36,790 bases of DNA from an uncultured Bacillaceae bacterium (GCA_937967685.1 CALBTX010000234.1:1-36790); one strand, 5' to 3'. Counted from the first letter of the stretch, positions 1-8,155 are shown. Notes: generated by a model not told the origin, from the sequence alone. Translations and numbers: made by a program.

Positions 1-15
1 TCGTATTGCTACCCA

Positions 16-60
16 AACAAGAGCACGGCTGAAAAGGAAACCGTGCTCTTGTTGCATTTT
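16..60. terminator. Rho-independent terminator, probably bidirectional
   Basis: A 13-bp perfect stem (16-28 with 41-53) with a 12-nt loop is followed on the plus strand by a short T-rich tail (54-60). It probably ends a gene upstream of the window. Read on the minus strand it lies just beyond the stop codon at 95 and could also end that gene. Confidence 0.75.
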
Positions 61-94
61 GTGTGTTGCATCCTCCATTCGGCACTGCACCTGT

Positions 95-502
95 TTAAAA
101 ACATTGAAAGGCATCAATCAAACGCAAATCAATGCCGAAATATACCCAGAAAAATCCTGTCCAGCGATATCCCGCCACTGAAGTTCGGCCGACAAAAACC
201 GGGTAAAACCAAAACTGTTGCCGATTGGTCAGCCATACATACGTATAGCGGAATAAACATCTGCGCATCCCGCCTGGATCAACGGCAAGCAGTCCAACTT
301 GGTTTGTTCCGGGGGGTCTAGGCGGTGTGAAACCGGGCGGGGGAGCGGTTGGCGGGCCTCCGCTGGGTCCTGGCGCCGGGGATGGCCCTGGCATGGATCC
401 CGGCGGCGGTCCTGGAGGCGGCCCCGGAGGTCCCCCGATCAGTCCGCCTATTAATCCACCGACGAAAGGCCCCCATGGTCCAAGCTGTCGTTGTGGATAC
501 AC
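95..502 (-). CDS. Gly/Pro-rich small protein with conserved aromatic C-terminal domain
   Basis: About 135 residues. The N-terminal half is Gly/Pro-rich (runs such as GGLIGGLIGGPPGPPPG). The C-terminal ~60 residues are aromatic and compact, with the stretches RYTYVWLTN, FWFYPVFVGRTS and AGYRWTGFFW, ending in a Cys near the C-terminus. I recall this architecture from a family of uncharacterised Bacillus proteins that often begin MYPQ; no function is known to me. The start is uncertain. A reading from ATG at 547 is possible, but a good promoter (551-579) would start transcription at about 544, downstream of that ATG. AAGGAG (513-518) is followed by in-frame GTG codons at 508 and 502; 502 gives M-YPQ with 10-nt spacing. 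Overlapping plus-strand frames here are shadows of the G/C-rich repeats. Confidence 0.7.
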   Translation of the reverse strand: MYPQRQLGPWGPFVGGLIGGLIGGPPGPPPGPPPGSMPGPSPAPGPSGGPPTAPPPGFTPPRPPGTNQVGLLAVDPGGMRRCLFRYTYVWLTNRQQFWFYPVFVGRTSVAGYRWTGFFWVYFGIDLRLIDAFQCF

Positions 503-550
503 AAGCACATCTCTCCTTTCCAATACGCCATGACCTAATAGGTTCATAAC

Positions 551-579
551 ATCTTATTCAAGGCGACTGACCTGAACAA
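551..579 (-). promoter_or_regulatory. Sigma-A-like promoter for the Gly/Pro-rich gene
   Basis: On the minus strand TTGTTC (579-574) and TAAGAT (556-551) are separated by 17 bp. Transcription would start near 544. This decides against the ATG at 547 as the start of the downstream gene. Confidence 0.5.
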
Positions 580-678
580 CTTGTACGGGCGAAAATAGGC
601 AGACGACCTTCATCACTCACAGACAATATTCACGTTTTTCAAAGAGCATCCGGAAATGTTTCAGCAGCTGACATTTTT

Positions 679-708
679 TTGATAGGCGTTACACGATTCT
701 GGTAAACT
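679..708 (+). promoter_or_regulatory. Candidate promoter for the yhfK-like gene
   Basis: TTGATA (679-684) and TAAACT (703-708) lie 18 bp apart, upstream of the SD at 738-744. The match is moderate. The remainder of 548-752 shows nothing else that I can support. Confidence 0.35.
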
Positions 709-752
709 AGGTGGTACAGTACATCATATTTTCGTTTAAGGAGGACTGCAAA

Positions 753-1400
753 TTGAACGTTCTTGTCGTCGGTGCAAACGGTCAAATTGGCCAAAAAATC
801 GTCCGGTTGTTGGGTCAAAGCGATCGACACGAGGTCGTGGCCATGATTCGCAAGGCGGAGCAGGCCGATGTGTTGGAGAAGCTCGGTGCCAAAACCAAAC
901 TCGCTGATCTGGAGCAAGATGTGCGGGGGACGGCTGAAGGGCACGATGCCGTCATTTTCACAGCCGGATCAGGCGGACACACGGGTCCGGACAAGACGAT
1001 GCTCGTTGATCTGGACGGTGCGTTTAAAATGATTGACGAGAGCGTGCGGGCTAACGTGCGGCATTTTATTATGATCAGTGCATTCCACGCCGACGATCCT
1101 CTCCAAGGATCGGAAAAAATTAAACATTACAATGTCGCCAAACATCGTGCCGATGAACGGTTAATGAACAGCGGCCTGACGTATACGATCCTGCGCCCGG
1201 GTCGGTTAACGGATGAACCCGGAACGGGAAAAATTCAGGTCGGAGCACAGTTGAGTGACGAAGATCACCAGCGCCACATCCCGCGGGAAGATGTCGCTCA
1301 AACGGCTGTGGCCGCTCTGGATATTGAAAATGCGAAAGGAAAAGTGTTTAAAATGTTAACCGGGGAGACCCCCATCGAAGAAGCGCTTAAAAATTTGTAA
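753..1400 (+). CDS. yhfK: YhfK-like NAD(P)-dependent oxidoreductase (atypical SDR)
   Basis: 215 residues, matching B. subtilis YhfK in length (about 214) and pattern. The N-terminus has the Rossmann motif GANGQIGQ. Further on are the FTAGSGG segment and a YNVAKHRADE stretch that supplies the Tyr-x3-Lys pair of SDR-like folds; a 'LRPGRLTDEPGTG' block is typical of NAD(P)H-binding YwnB/YtfG-like proteins. The substrate is unknown. The start is a TTG at 753, 8 nt after a perfect AAGGAGG (738-744); a longer reading from 711 would run over that SD. It stands alone, followed by a 180-bp repeat-containing gap before serC. Confidence 0.85.
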   Translation: MNVLVVGANGQIGQKIVRLLGQSDRHEVVAMIRKAEQADVLEKLGAKTKLADLEQDVRGTAEGHDAVIFTAGSGGHTGPDKTMLVDLDGAFKMIDESVRANVRHFIMISAFHADDPLQGSEKIKHYNVAKHRADERLMNSGLTYTILRPGRLTDEPGTGKIQVGAQLSDEDHQRHIPREDVAQTAVAALDIENAKGKVFKMLTGETPIEEALKNL

Positions 1401-1440
1401 TTGCTGCGTTTTGATGATTTCGTCGTTGTAGATGCCGATT

Positions 1441-1472
1441 TTTATCATCGATGACGATGTTTATCATCGATG
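1441..1472 (+). repeat. Direct repeat TTTATCATCGATG x2 upstream of serC
   Basis: The 13-mer TTTATCATCGATG occurs at 1441-1453 and 1460-1472 (period 19). Related GATGAT/TCATTG words fill the rest of 1401-1530. A weak promoter (TTTATG, 17 bp, TATGAT at 1532-1537) may follow it. Confidence 0.6.
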
Positions 1473-1580
1473 TTTATTATATTGATGTCATTTGTCATTG
1501 TTGATGACTTTATGAAAACGATGATTTGGCGTATGATGAAGGAAGTTAAATAGACATACAACCGAGGAGTGGGGATTGGA

Positions 1581-2675
1581 ATGAATGAATCGTACCGTGC
1601 TTACAACTTCAACGCTGGGCCGACCGCTTTGCCGCTTGAAGTTTTACGGCAAGCGCAGGAAGAGTTGGTCAATTATCGGGGGACCGGCATGTCCGTGATG
1701 GAAATGAGTCATCGCAGTGCCGTTTACGATCAAATTCATCAGGAAGCGATCGACATGACCAAGCAATTGTTAAACGTTCCGGAGGATTACCATGTTTTGT
1801 TCCTTCAAGGAGGAGCGAGCTTACAATTTGGGATGGTTCCCTTGAATTTTTTATCAGCAGAATCGTCGGCCAGCTATGTGCTGAGCGGCAGCTGGTCTGA
1901 AAAAGCGTATCAAGAGGCGCAAAGGGTCGGACAAGTTTCAGTGGCCGCGACAACAAAGGAAGAAGAGTACAAACGGATTCCTCAGTTTGATGAACTGAAG
2001 TACCGCTCTGACGCCGCCTATGTACACATCACTTCAAACAATACGATTTTCGGAACACAATGGTGGGACTTCCCCGATACGGGAGATATCCCCCTGATCG
2101 CTGATATGTCCAGCGATATATTGTCCAGACCGCTGGATATTCGACAATTCGGACTCATCTATGCAGGCGCCCAGAAGAATCTCGGTCCATCCGGTGTCAC
2201 CGTTGTGATCATCCATGACGGATTGCTTGAGCGGGGCGCAGAGCATATTCCGGCTATATTGCAATACCGTACCCATGCGCACAAAAATTCTTTATATCAT
2301 ACCCCCCCTACTTTTGCCATTTACATGCTCGGATTGGTGATGAAATGGGTCCAGGCTCAGGGCGGTGTCCAAGCCATTGAAAAACGGAACAGGGAAAAAG
2401 CGGGTCTGATTTATGATGTCATTGATGCAAGTGACGGTTTTTACAGAGGCCACGCGGAGAAGGATAGCCGATCAATGATGAATGTCACGTTCAGGTTGCC
2501 TTCTGAGGAACTGGAAAAACGGTTTTTGGAACAAGCTAAAGATGAAGGCTTTGTCGGTTTAAACGGCCATCGTTCCGTGGGAGGATGCCGGGCTTCTCTT
2601 TATAATGCGGTGACCATGGAAAGCTGTACGGCATTGAAGCAATTCATGCTTGATTTTCAAAAACGAAACGGTTGA
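1581..2675 (+). CDS. serC: Phosphoserine aminotransferase SerC
   Basis: 364 residues, the usual length. The PLP enzyme interconverts 3-phosphohydroxypyruvate plus glutamate and phosphoserine plus 2-oxoglutarate in serine biosynthesis, in the cytoplasm. The N-terminal YNFNAGPTALP, the SHRS phosphate-binding region and the PLP-lysine segment GAQKNLGPSG are all present, as is a C-terminal GHRSVGGCRASLYNA block. GAGGAG (1564-1569) precedes ATG 1581 by 11 nt. An in-frame GTG at 1569 overlaps the SD and is unlikely to be the start. The stop codon lies inside the first unit of a tandem repeat (2669-2758). Confidence 0.96.
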   Translation: MNESYRAYNFNAGPTALPLEVLRQAQEELVNYRGTGMSVMEMSHRSAVYDQIHQEAIDMTKQLLNVPEDYHVLFLQGGASLQFGMVPLNFLSAESSASYVLSGSWSEKAYQEAQRVGQVSVAATTKEEEYKRIPQFDELKYRSDAAYVHITSNNTIFGTQWWDFPDTGDIPLIADMSSDILSRPLDIRQFGLIYAGAQKNLGPSGVTVVIIHDGLLERGAEHIPAILQYRTHAHKNSLYHTPPTFAIYMLGLVMKWVQAQGGVQAIEKRNREKAGLIYDVIDASDGFYRGHAEKDSRSMMNVTFRLPSEELEKRFLEQAKDEGFVGLNGHRSVGGCRASLYNAVTMESCTALKQFMLDFQKRNG

Positions 2676-2758
2676 AACGGGGAAAAAGACGGTTGAACGA
2701 AACAAAGAATCACAGTTGAACGGGGAAAAAAGTCACGTTTGAACGGGGCAAAGAGTCA
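2669..2758 (+). repeat. Four tandem 21-23 bp degenerate repeats
   Basis: Units are 2669-2689, 2690-2712, 2713-2735 and 2736-2758, each built on GTTGAACGGGGAAAAA followed by GTCA-like ends. The first overlaps the serC stop codon and the last ends about 80 bp before the sulfurtransferase start. There is no obvious hairpin or coding sense. Confidence 0.8.
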
Positions 2759-2839
2759 TTTTTGTCAGTTGCTCTCACCTGCGCTTTGATGCCAAGGAGA
2801 CTGGGGCAAGAGAAAAAAAGGGAGAAGGAGGAAGACGTT

Positions 2840-3706
2840 ATGGCTGCCCAAAATTGGGTCAGTGCGGAATGGCTGAAAGACCGTCTACACTGGCCGAACC
2901 TCGTTATTGTCGATTGTCGTTTTCAACTCGGACAACCGGCAAAAGGTTCTGCCGATTATCAGCTTGAACATATTCCCGGAGCGATTTATCTGGATTTGGA
3001 GAAAGACTTGTCCGGCCCGGTCGGCCAACACGGCGGACGGCATCCTTTGCCTCCTCTGGACGACTTTGTTCAGACGTTAAGCCGCAAGGGCATTGATGCG
3101 TCCAAACACGTGGTCATTTACGACGATCAAGGGGGATTGATGGCCGCCAGATTGTGGTGGATGCTGAAGTATGCGGGGCATGAACAGGCCCAGATTTTGG
3201 CCGAAGGATTCACCCACTGGAAAGAGCAAGGTTATCCGCTTACTTCCGATGTGCCGGAACCTGCTCATGCGTCTTTTGAGCCCAATGTCAGGGAAGATAT
3301 GCTCGTCACGATGGAAGAAGTGAAACAGAAACTGAATGATCCGAACGTTTTGCTCATTGATTCCCGATCCGAAGCAAGGTATATGGGTGAACATGAAGAC
3401 ATTGATCCGGTCGGCGGACATATTCCTGGAGCCGTTAACGAAAATTGGCAAAAACGCCTGAGGGAAGACGGCCGATGGAAGTCGAAAGAAGAGCAGATAG
3501 AAGACCTGCGCCCGTTCATCCGCCAAAAAGATAAGGAAATGATTGTTTATTGCGGTTCAGGTGTATCGGCTTGTGCCAATATCATTGCCTTCGATGAAGC
3601 CGGTCTGCGGCCGAGGTTGTATGCCGGAAGCTGGAGCGACTGGATTTCGTATCCCGACAACCCGGTCAGCAAGGGAAAAGATGTCAAAGGAAAAGGGCGC
3701 AGCTGA
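2840..3706 (+). CDS. Sulfurtransferase, two rhodanese domains (3-mercaptopyruvate type)
   Basis: 288 residues in two tandem rhodanese domains, about 1-140 (inactive) and 160-275 (catalytic). The active-site loop in the second domain is CGSGVSA, with the catalytic Cys at residue 238. This CGSGxxA loop resembles mercaptopyruvate sulfurtransferases more than the CRKGVTA loop of thiosulfate rhodaneses. The domain-1 equivalent reads YDDQGGLMAAR and lacks the Cys. It would move sulfane sulfur to cyanide or thiol acceptors in the cytoplasm. The ATG at 2840 follows GGAGGAAG with good spacing; the reading from 2762 adds a basic stretch without an SD. It converges on the LysR gene. No clear terminator was seen between 3707 and 3765. 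Confidence 0.9.
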   Translation: MAAQNWVSAEWLKDRLHWPNLVIVDCRFQLGQPAKGSADYQLEHIPGAIYLDLEKDLSGPVGQHGGRHPLPPLDDFVQTLSRKGIDASKHVVIYDDQGGLMAARLWWMLKYAGHEQAQILAEGFTHWKEQGYPLTSDVPEPAHASFEPNVREDMLVTMEEVKQKLNDPNVLLIDSRSEARYMGEHEDIDPVGGHIPGAVNENWQKRLREDGRWKSKEEQIEDLRPFIRQKDKEMIVYCGSGVSACANIIAFDEAGLRPRLYAGSWSDWISYPDNPVSKGKDVKGKGRS

Positions 3707-3765
3707 TGTGTGCCACACTCGTCAACAAACCGGCTGATGAGTTGGCCATGTTTTAGGGCAATCCA

Positions 3766-4668
3766 TCACTTAACGCCCACCTGGCCCAGATCGTATTGCC
3801 TGGACATAGAGATAAATTCCCTGACCGCAAAAGGTAAGTACTTGTCTTTCTTCCACATCATCCCTAACTCCAAATGAATCTGCGGTTCATAGAAAGGGAT
3901 GGTTTTTATTTGAGCGTGATGAAGGGTTGCGCAAATTTTGCTGGGTAACAGGGCAACCCCCAATTTGGCCTCGACCATCTCGATCATAAAATCCTTTTGG
4001 GAACTTTCACAGACGATACTGGGATAAAAACGGTGTTTTGAACATTCCTCAATGATGCGGTCATGAAGGGAGAAGTCTTTGCGATATAATATGAACGCTT
4101 CATGTTCCAGGTCGGCAAAATGGACGGTTTCTTTTGAGGCGAGCGGATGGTCCTGATGGACGACTAACATCAAAGGATCTTTCAACAGTTTGATCACTTC
4201 GAAATGATCTTTTTGAACCGGTAAATTACAAATTAAGCCGATATCTAGCGAACCGTCTTCTACACCTTCTTTTATTTTGAGCGTTCCCACTTCAATGAGC
4301 GTGATTTTCACTAAAGGATATACTTCTTTAAATTGACTGATTAATTTTGAGAAGAAAGCCGCACCGATAATCGGTGGTATCCCTATTTTTATTTCACCTT
4401 TTTTTAATTCCATAATATCGTGCAATTCCGTTGTCAGATTGCTGAACGCCTCAAGCACATTTTTGGCATTGGCCAGCAGCGCTTTCCCCGCATCGGTCAG
4501 TTCCAGGCGTTTTGAAGAACGGTAAAACAAAGGGACGCCAAGTTCGGCTTCCAAATTTTTAATCGCCTTGCTTAAAGACGGCTGAGACACGTGCAAGGCG
4601 GAAGCCGCTTTCGTAAAACTCAAATGTTTGGCAACTTCGGCAAAATACGCCAAATGGCGGATATCCAC
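3766..4668 (-). CDS. LysR-family transcriptional regulator, divergent from glcB
   Basis: 300 residues, the standard LysR length. The N-terminal winged HTH spans about residues 1-60 (FTKAASALHVSQPSLSKAI, then LGVPLFYR). It is followed by a two-lobed effector-binding domain. The start is a GTG at 4668 preceded by AAGGAGGGG about 10 nt upstream. It is transcribed away from malate synthase G, the arrangement in which LysR proteins commonly regulate the neighbour and themselves, so glcB is the likely target. The effector cannot be read from sequence; a glyoxylate-, glycolate- or acetate-related signal is a guess. Confidence 0.9.
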   Translation of the reverse strand: MDIRHLAYFAEVAKHLSFTKAASALHVSQPSLSKAIKNLEAELGVPLFYRSSKRLELTDAGKALLANAKNVLEAFSNLTTELHDIMELKKGEIKIGIPPIIGAAFFSKLISQFKEVYPLVKITLIEVGTLKIKEGVEDGSLDIGLICNLPVQKDHFEVIKLLKDPLMLVVHQDHPLASKETVHFADLEHEAFILYRKDFSLHDRIIEECSKHRFYPSIVCESSQKDFMIEMVEAKLGVALLPSKICATLHHAQIKTIPFYEPQIHLELGMMWKKDKYLPFAVREFISMSRQYDLGQVGVK

Positions 4669-4741
4669 GTTCTTATGCCCCTCCTTATTATTTTAGATTA
4701 TGGCCCTCCTTTATTACTTTAGAGCATACTGTCCATTCCAA

Positions 4742-4778
4742 ATATGTATTTTATATATAGACATATTCAGGTTATAAT
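4742..4778 (+). promoter_or_regulatory. glcB promoter with candidate LysR binding dyad
   Basis: ATATGT (4742-4747) and ACATAT (4761-4766) form an inverted repeat 13 nt apart, containing T-N11-A type spacing expected for LysR sites. A perfect TATAAT (4773-4778) follows. The corresponding -35 (TTTATA, 4750-4755) is poor and lies inside the dyad, as expected for an activator-dependent promoter. Confidence 0.5.
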
Positions 4779-4814
4779 ATCAAGTAAAGTATTGGAAGAT
4801 GGGAGGATCTGAAG

Positions 4815-6998
4815 ATGAGTGATTATGTCAAAATTGGTAATCTTCAAGTGAGTCCGATTCTTTACGAGTTTATTGAGTCCGAAGTGCTTCCGGACAGCGG
4901 TTTGACGAGTGAACGGTTTTGGTCAGATTTTGGGCGTTTGGTGAAAGATTTAACACCGAAAAACAAAGCATTGTTGGCCAAACGTGATCAACTGCAAAAG
5001 CAAATTGACGAGTGGCACAAGCAAAACAGAACAAATCTGGATTTTAAAAGCTATAAATCTTTTTTGAAAGACATCGGTTATTTGGAAGAAGAGGTGGAAG
5101 ATTTTCAGATTTCAACTGAAAATGTTGATGATGAAATCGCTTACCAGGCTGGTTCACAGCTGGTTGTTCCCGTCAATAATGCCCGCTATGCCCTGAACGC
5201 TGCCAACGCGCGCTGGGGAAGTCTGTACGATGCATTATACGGCACGGATGCGATCAGTGAAGAAGGCGGTGCTGAACGCGGATCTACGTACAACCCGGAA
5301 CGGGGTGCTAAAGTCATTGACTATGCCAGAAAATTTCTTGATGAAACGTTCCCCTTAAACGGCGCTTCACACAAAGATGTTCAACGCTATGCGATGAATG
5401 AAGGTCGTCTTTCGGTCGAACTTGCGGGGGGCAAGACAACAACCTTGAAAGATGGTTCACAGTTTGTCGGCTACCAGGGCCAGGCGGACAGCCCCTCGGC
5501 TGTATTGCTTAAAAATAACGGGCTGCACGTGGAAATTCAAATTGACCGCAGCCACCCGATCGGTCGAACCGATGCGGCAGGCGTGAAAGACATCCTGATG
5601 GAAGCGGCGGTGACAACCATTATGGATTGTGAAGATTCCGTCACGGCCGTGGATGCTGAAGACAAGGTGCTGGTGTATCGGAACTGGTTAGGGTTAATCA
5701 AAGGGACGCTGAGCTCCACGTTTGACAAGGGCGGGCAAACGATCACCCGTAAGCTTCATCCGGATCGTGTTTACACGACGCCCGAAGGAAATGAAATGAC
5801 CCTCTCCGGTCGTTCACTCATGCTTGTCCGTAATGTCGGACACTTAATGACGACACAGGCGATATTGACTGAAGACGGCCAAGAAATTCCCGAAGGCATT
5901 ATGGACGGCGTCATTACCAGTTTGATCGCCAAACACGATTTGCTTGGAAACGGCAAATACCGCAATTCCAGCAAAGGTTCCATCTATATTGTCAAACCGA
6001 AAATGCACGGTTCTGAAGAAGTGGCCTTCTCCAACGAACTGTTTTCCCGCATTGAAGACATGCTTGATTTGGAGCGAAACACACTGAAAATCGGTGTCAT
6101 GGACGAAGAGCGCCGCACAAGTTTGAACTTGAAAAACTGCATCTATGAAGTGAGGGAACGCATCGTCTTCATTAATACAGGCTTCTTGGATCGCACCGGC
6201 GATGAAATACACACTTCAATGGAAGCCGGTCCGATGATTCGCAAGAACGATATGAAATCTTCAACATGGCTGCAGGCTTATGAAGACTCCAACGTGAATG
6301 TCGGTTTGAAAGCCGGTTTGAAAGGCCGGGCTCAGATCGGTAAAGGCATGTGGGCCATGCCGGACATGATGGATGCCATGTTGAAACAAAAAATTGGTCA
6401 GCTGCAGGCCGGAGCCAATACCGCCTGGGTTCCTTCACCAACGGCGGCGACACTGCACGCTATCCACTATCACCAGGTTGATGTCGCCCAAGTGCAGGAA
6501 GAACTGGGCCGGAAATCCCTCGACTTGCAGGATGACATTCTCAATCTTCCGGTGGCCGAAAATCCGAATTGGACGGCTGAAGAAATTCAACAGGAGCTGG
6601 ATAACAATGCGCAAGGCATTTTAGGTTACGTTGTCCGCTGGGTCGAACAGGGCGTCGGCTGTTCCAAAGTCCCCGATATTAATAATGTAGCGCTCATGGA
6701 GGACAGAGCGACTTTACGCATTTCCAGTCAACATATGGCCAACTGGTTGTACCACGGCATTTGTACAAAAGAACAAGTGCTGGAAACGTTGAAACGGATG
6801 GCCAAGGTCGTTGACGAGCAAAATGCCGGTGACCCTAACTATCAACCAATGGCTGACGATTTCGAGAATTCCGTGGGCTTTCAGGCGGCTTGTGACCTCG
6901 TTTTCAAAGGTTTGGAGCAACCCAACGGTTACACCGAACCGATACTGCACCGCCGCCGCTTGGAAGCCAAATCCAAGCGCAGTGCCCAAGTGAAATGA
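4815..6998 (+). CDS. glcB: Malate synthase G
   Basis: 727 residues, the G-isoform length (the A form is about 530). It condenses glyoxylate with acetyl-CoA to malate and CoA. Visible family blocks are IDRSHPIGRTDAAG, TTIMDCEDSV, GIMDGVITSL, YIVKPKMHGS, KIGVMDEERRTSLNLK and FLDRTGDEIHTSMEAGP; these contain the acidic Mg ligands and glyoxylate-contacting residues. The start is well set by GGAGG (4802-4806) 8 nt upstream of ATG 4815. No isocitrate lyase or glycolate oxidase is in the window, so whether it serves the glyoxylate bypass or glycolate use is open. It is divergent from a LysR regulator and followed by the riboswitch region. Confidence 0.97.
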   Translation: MSDYVKIGNLQVSPILYEFIESEVLPDSGLTSERFWSDFGRLVKDLTPKNKALLAKRDQLQKQIDEWHKQNRTNLDFKSYKSFLKDIGYLEEEVEDFQISTENVDDEIAYQAGSQLVVPVNNARYALNAANARWGSLYDALYGTDAISEEGGAERGSTYNPERGAKVIDYARKFLDETFPLNGASHKDVQRYAMNEGRLSVELAGGKTTTLKDGSQFVGYQGQADSPSAVLLKNNGLHVEIQIDRSHPIGRTDAAGVKDILMEAAVTTIMDCEDSVTAVDAEDKVLVYRNWLGLIKGTLSSTFDKGGQTITRKLHPDRVYTTPEGNEMTLSGRSLMLVRNVGHLMTTQAILTEDGQEIPEGIMDGVITSLIAKHDLLGNGKYRNSSKGSIYIVKPKMHGSEEVAFSNELFSRIEDMLDLERNTLKIGVMDEERRTSLNLKNCIYEVRERIVFINTGFLDRTGDEIHTSMEAGPMIRKNDMKSSTWLQAYEDSNVNVGLKAGLKGRAQIGKGMWAMPDMMDAMLKQKIGQLQAGANTAWVPSPTAATLHAIHYHQVDVAQVQEELGRKSLDLQDDILNLPVAENPNWTAEEIQQELDNNAQGILGYVVRWVEQGVGCSKVPDINNVALMEDRATLRISSQHMANWLYHGICTKEQVLETLKRMAKVVDEQNAGDPNYQPMADDFENSVGFQAACDLVFKGLEQPNGYTEPILHRRRLEAKSKRSAQVK

Positions 6999-7053
6999 GA
7001 ATCCAGTTAAAAACTTGAGACAAAATTTCGTATAAAGCTTTACAGCACACGGA

Positions 7054-7081
7054 TTGTCGTGTATATAATAGAGTGTATAAT
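7054..7081 (+). promoter_or_regulatory. Promoter upstream of the manganese riboswitch
   Basis: TTGTCG (7054-7059), a 16-bp spacer and TATAAT (7076-7081) place the start about 20-25 nt before the aptamer. A second TATAAT at 7064-7069 is an alternative -10 with a weaker -35 (TTTACA, 19 bp away). Confidence 0.5.
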
Positions 7082-7109
7082 CCATCATGAACGGCCATAT
7101 ACTACTTTT

Positions 7110-7197
7110 AAAGGGGAGTAGCTGGACAATAAATCCGTCATTACGAGCATCAGCTCCGGATTTATTGGCAACGAAAGTTGTTAGCGAGACCTTTACC
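7110..7197 (+). promoter_or_regulatory. yybP-ykoY (Mn2+) riboswitch aptamer
   Basis: The leader has the hallmark 5' block AAAGGGGAGTAGC (7110-7122), the CCGTCATTACGAGC region (7135-7148), an internal hairpin GCAACGAAAGTTGTTAGC and the closing GAGACCTTTACC (7186-7197), whose CCTTT pairs with the initial AAAGG to make P1. This class senses Mn2+ and commonly precedes TerC-like or P-type ATPase metal exporters, which fits the downstream gene. The P1 3' arm is also the 5' arm of the following terminator, so ligand binding should favour readthrough. Confidence 0.92.
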
Positions 7198-7220
7198 ACC
7201 ATGGTAAAGGTCTCTCTTTT
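7186..7220 (+). terminator. Riboswitch expression-platform terminator 1
   Basis: GAGACCTTTACC at 7186-7197 pairs with GGTAAAGGTCTC (7203-7214) as a strong hairpin with a short loop, followed by TCTTTTTC. It is mutually exclusive with aptamer P1. Confidence 0.88.
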
Positions 7221-7224
7221 TCAA

Positions 7225-7257
7225 GACCTTTACCTAACGGTAAGGGTCATTTTTTTT
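7225..7257 (+). terminator. Second terminator directly after the first
   Basis: GACCTTTACC (7225-7234) pairs with GGTAAGGGTC (7239-7248), one G-U pair, followed by a T-rich run (7250-7257). Its 5' arm repeats the arm of terminator 1, so it could also pair with the 3' arm of terminator 1. Confidence 0.85.
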
Positions 7258-7315
7258 CAGCGGGCGCCCGCGTATCGTCGTTCATGAGCAAATCATTGGC
7301 AAAGGGGACTGATGT

Positions 7316-8155
7316 ATGGACATCGGCTTGTTACTGGAATACGGTTGGGTCTTATTAATTCTTATCTTGCTGGAAGGCATTTTAGCTGCGGATAATGCAC
7401 TTGTTCTGGCCATTTTGGTCAAACATTTGCCTGAAGATCAACGCAAAAAAGCGTTGTTTTACGGTTTGGCCGGTGCATTCGTGTTCCGTTTCGGGACGCT
7501 GTTCGCCATTTCCTTTTTGATCAACGTCTGGCAGGTTCAGGCTTTGGGAGCCGTCTATCTCATATTTATTGCGCTCAATTATCTGTTTAAGAAATATGTC
7601 AGACGCCAGACGGATGAAGCCAAACCGAAGGAGACCAAACCGCAAAAAGGTTCGGGATTGTGGGCCACTGTTTTAAAAGTTGAGTTGGCCGATATTGCTT
7701 TTGCCGTCGACTCCATCCTTGCCGCCGTGGCCATCGCAGTGACACTTCCCAATGCAAACTTGCCCGATATCGGGGGGATCAACGGAGGCAAGTTTATTGT
7801 CATCTTTTTAGGCGGATTTATCGGGCTGGTGATCATGAGATTTGCGGCAACGGTTTTTGTCAAACTGCTGCATCGCAAGCCGGGACTGGAAACTGCTGCA
7901 TTTTTGATCGTTGGCTGGGTCGGCATCAAGTTAGCTGTTTATACGTTGTCCCATCCACAGCTGGGCGTGTTGCCGGAACATCTGGCCGAATCGACGGCCT
8001 GGAAAGTGATCTTTTACGTTGTTTTGGTGCTGATTGCTGCGGCAGGATGGTTTTTGTCTAAAGACGGCGAGGAGCAGGGATCTGAAGCTGAAGAAAAAGA
8101 CGGGGATGAGGACCGGATCGAAAATTCCGAAACCGTACGCGTGGAAGAAAACTAG
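7316..8155 (+). CDS. TerC-family membrane protein (YkoY-like), probable Mn exporter
   Basis: 279 residues, mostly hydrophobic, with about seven membrane segments. Family signature acidic motifs are visible: EGILAADNALVLA near residues 20-33 and ELADIAFAVDSILA around 122-135, which contribute to metal handling in TerC/Alx proteins. The C-terminal ~25 residues form a very acidic cytoplasmic tail. Its position behind a Mn2+ riboswitch supports a role in manganese efflux or in metalation of exported proteins, as reported for this family. The ATG at 7316 has AAGGGG 8 nt upstream; a nearby ATG at 7312 is out of frame. Confidence 0.92.
   Translation: MDIGLLLEYGWVLLILILLEGILAADNALVLAILVKHLPEDQRKKALFYGLAGAFVFRFGTLFAISFLINVWQVQALGAVYLIFIALNYLFKKYVRRQTDEAKPKETKPQKGSGLWATVLKVELADIAFAVDSILAAVAIAVTLPNANLPDIGGINGGKFIVIFLGGFIGLVIMRFAATVFVKLLHRKPGLETAAFLIVGWVGIKLAVYTLSHPQLGVLPEHLAESTAWKVIFYVVLVLIAAAGWFLSKDGEEQGSEAEEKDGDEDRIENSETVRVEEN

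Noticed and set aside
503..547. ATG at 547 as start of the Gly/Pro-rich protein
   Set aside because: It lies upstream of the predicted transcription start (about 544), and the SD at 513-518 points to a start at 502-508.
327..549. Plus-strand Gly/Pro-rich open frames
   Set aside because: They are antisense shadows of the minus-strand Gly/Pro-rich gene, whose conserved tail, promoter and SD are on the other strand.
2669..2758. CRISPR array
   Set aside because: Repeats are contiguous 21-23 bp units without spacers and there are no cas genes.
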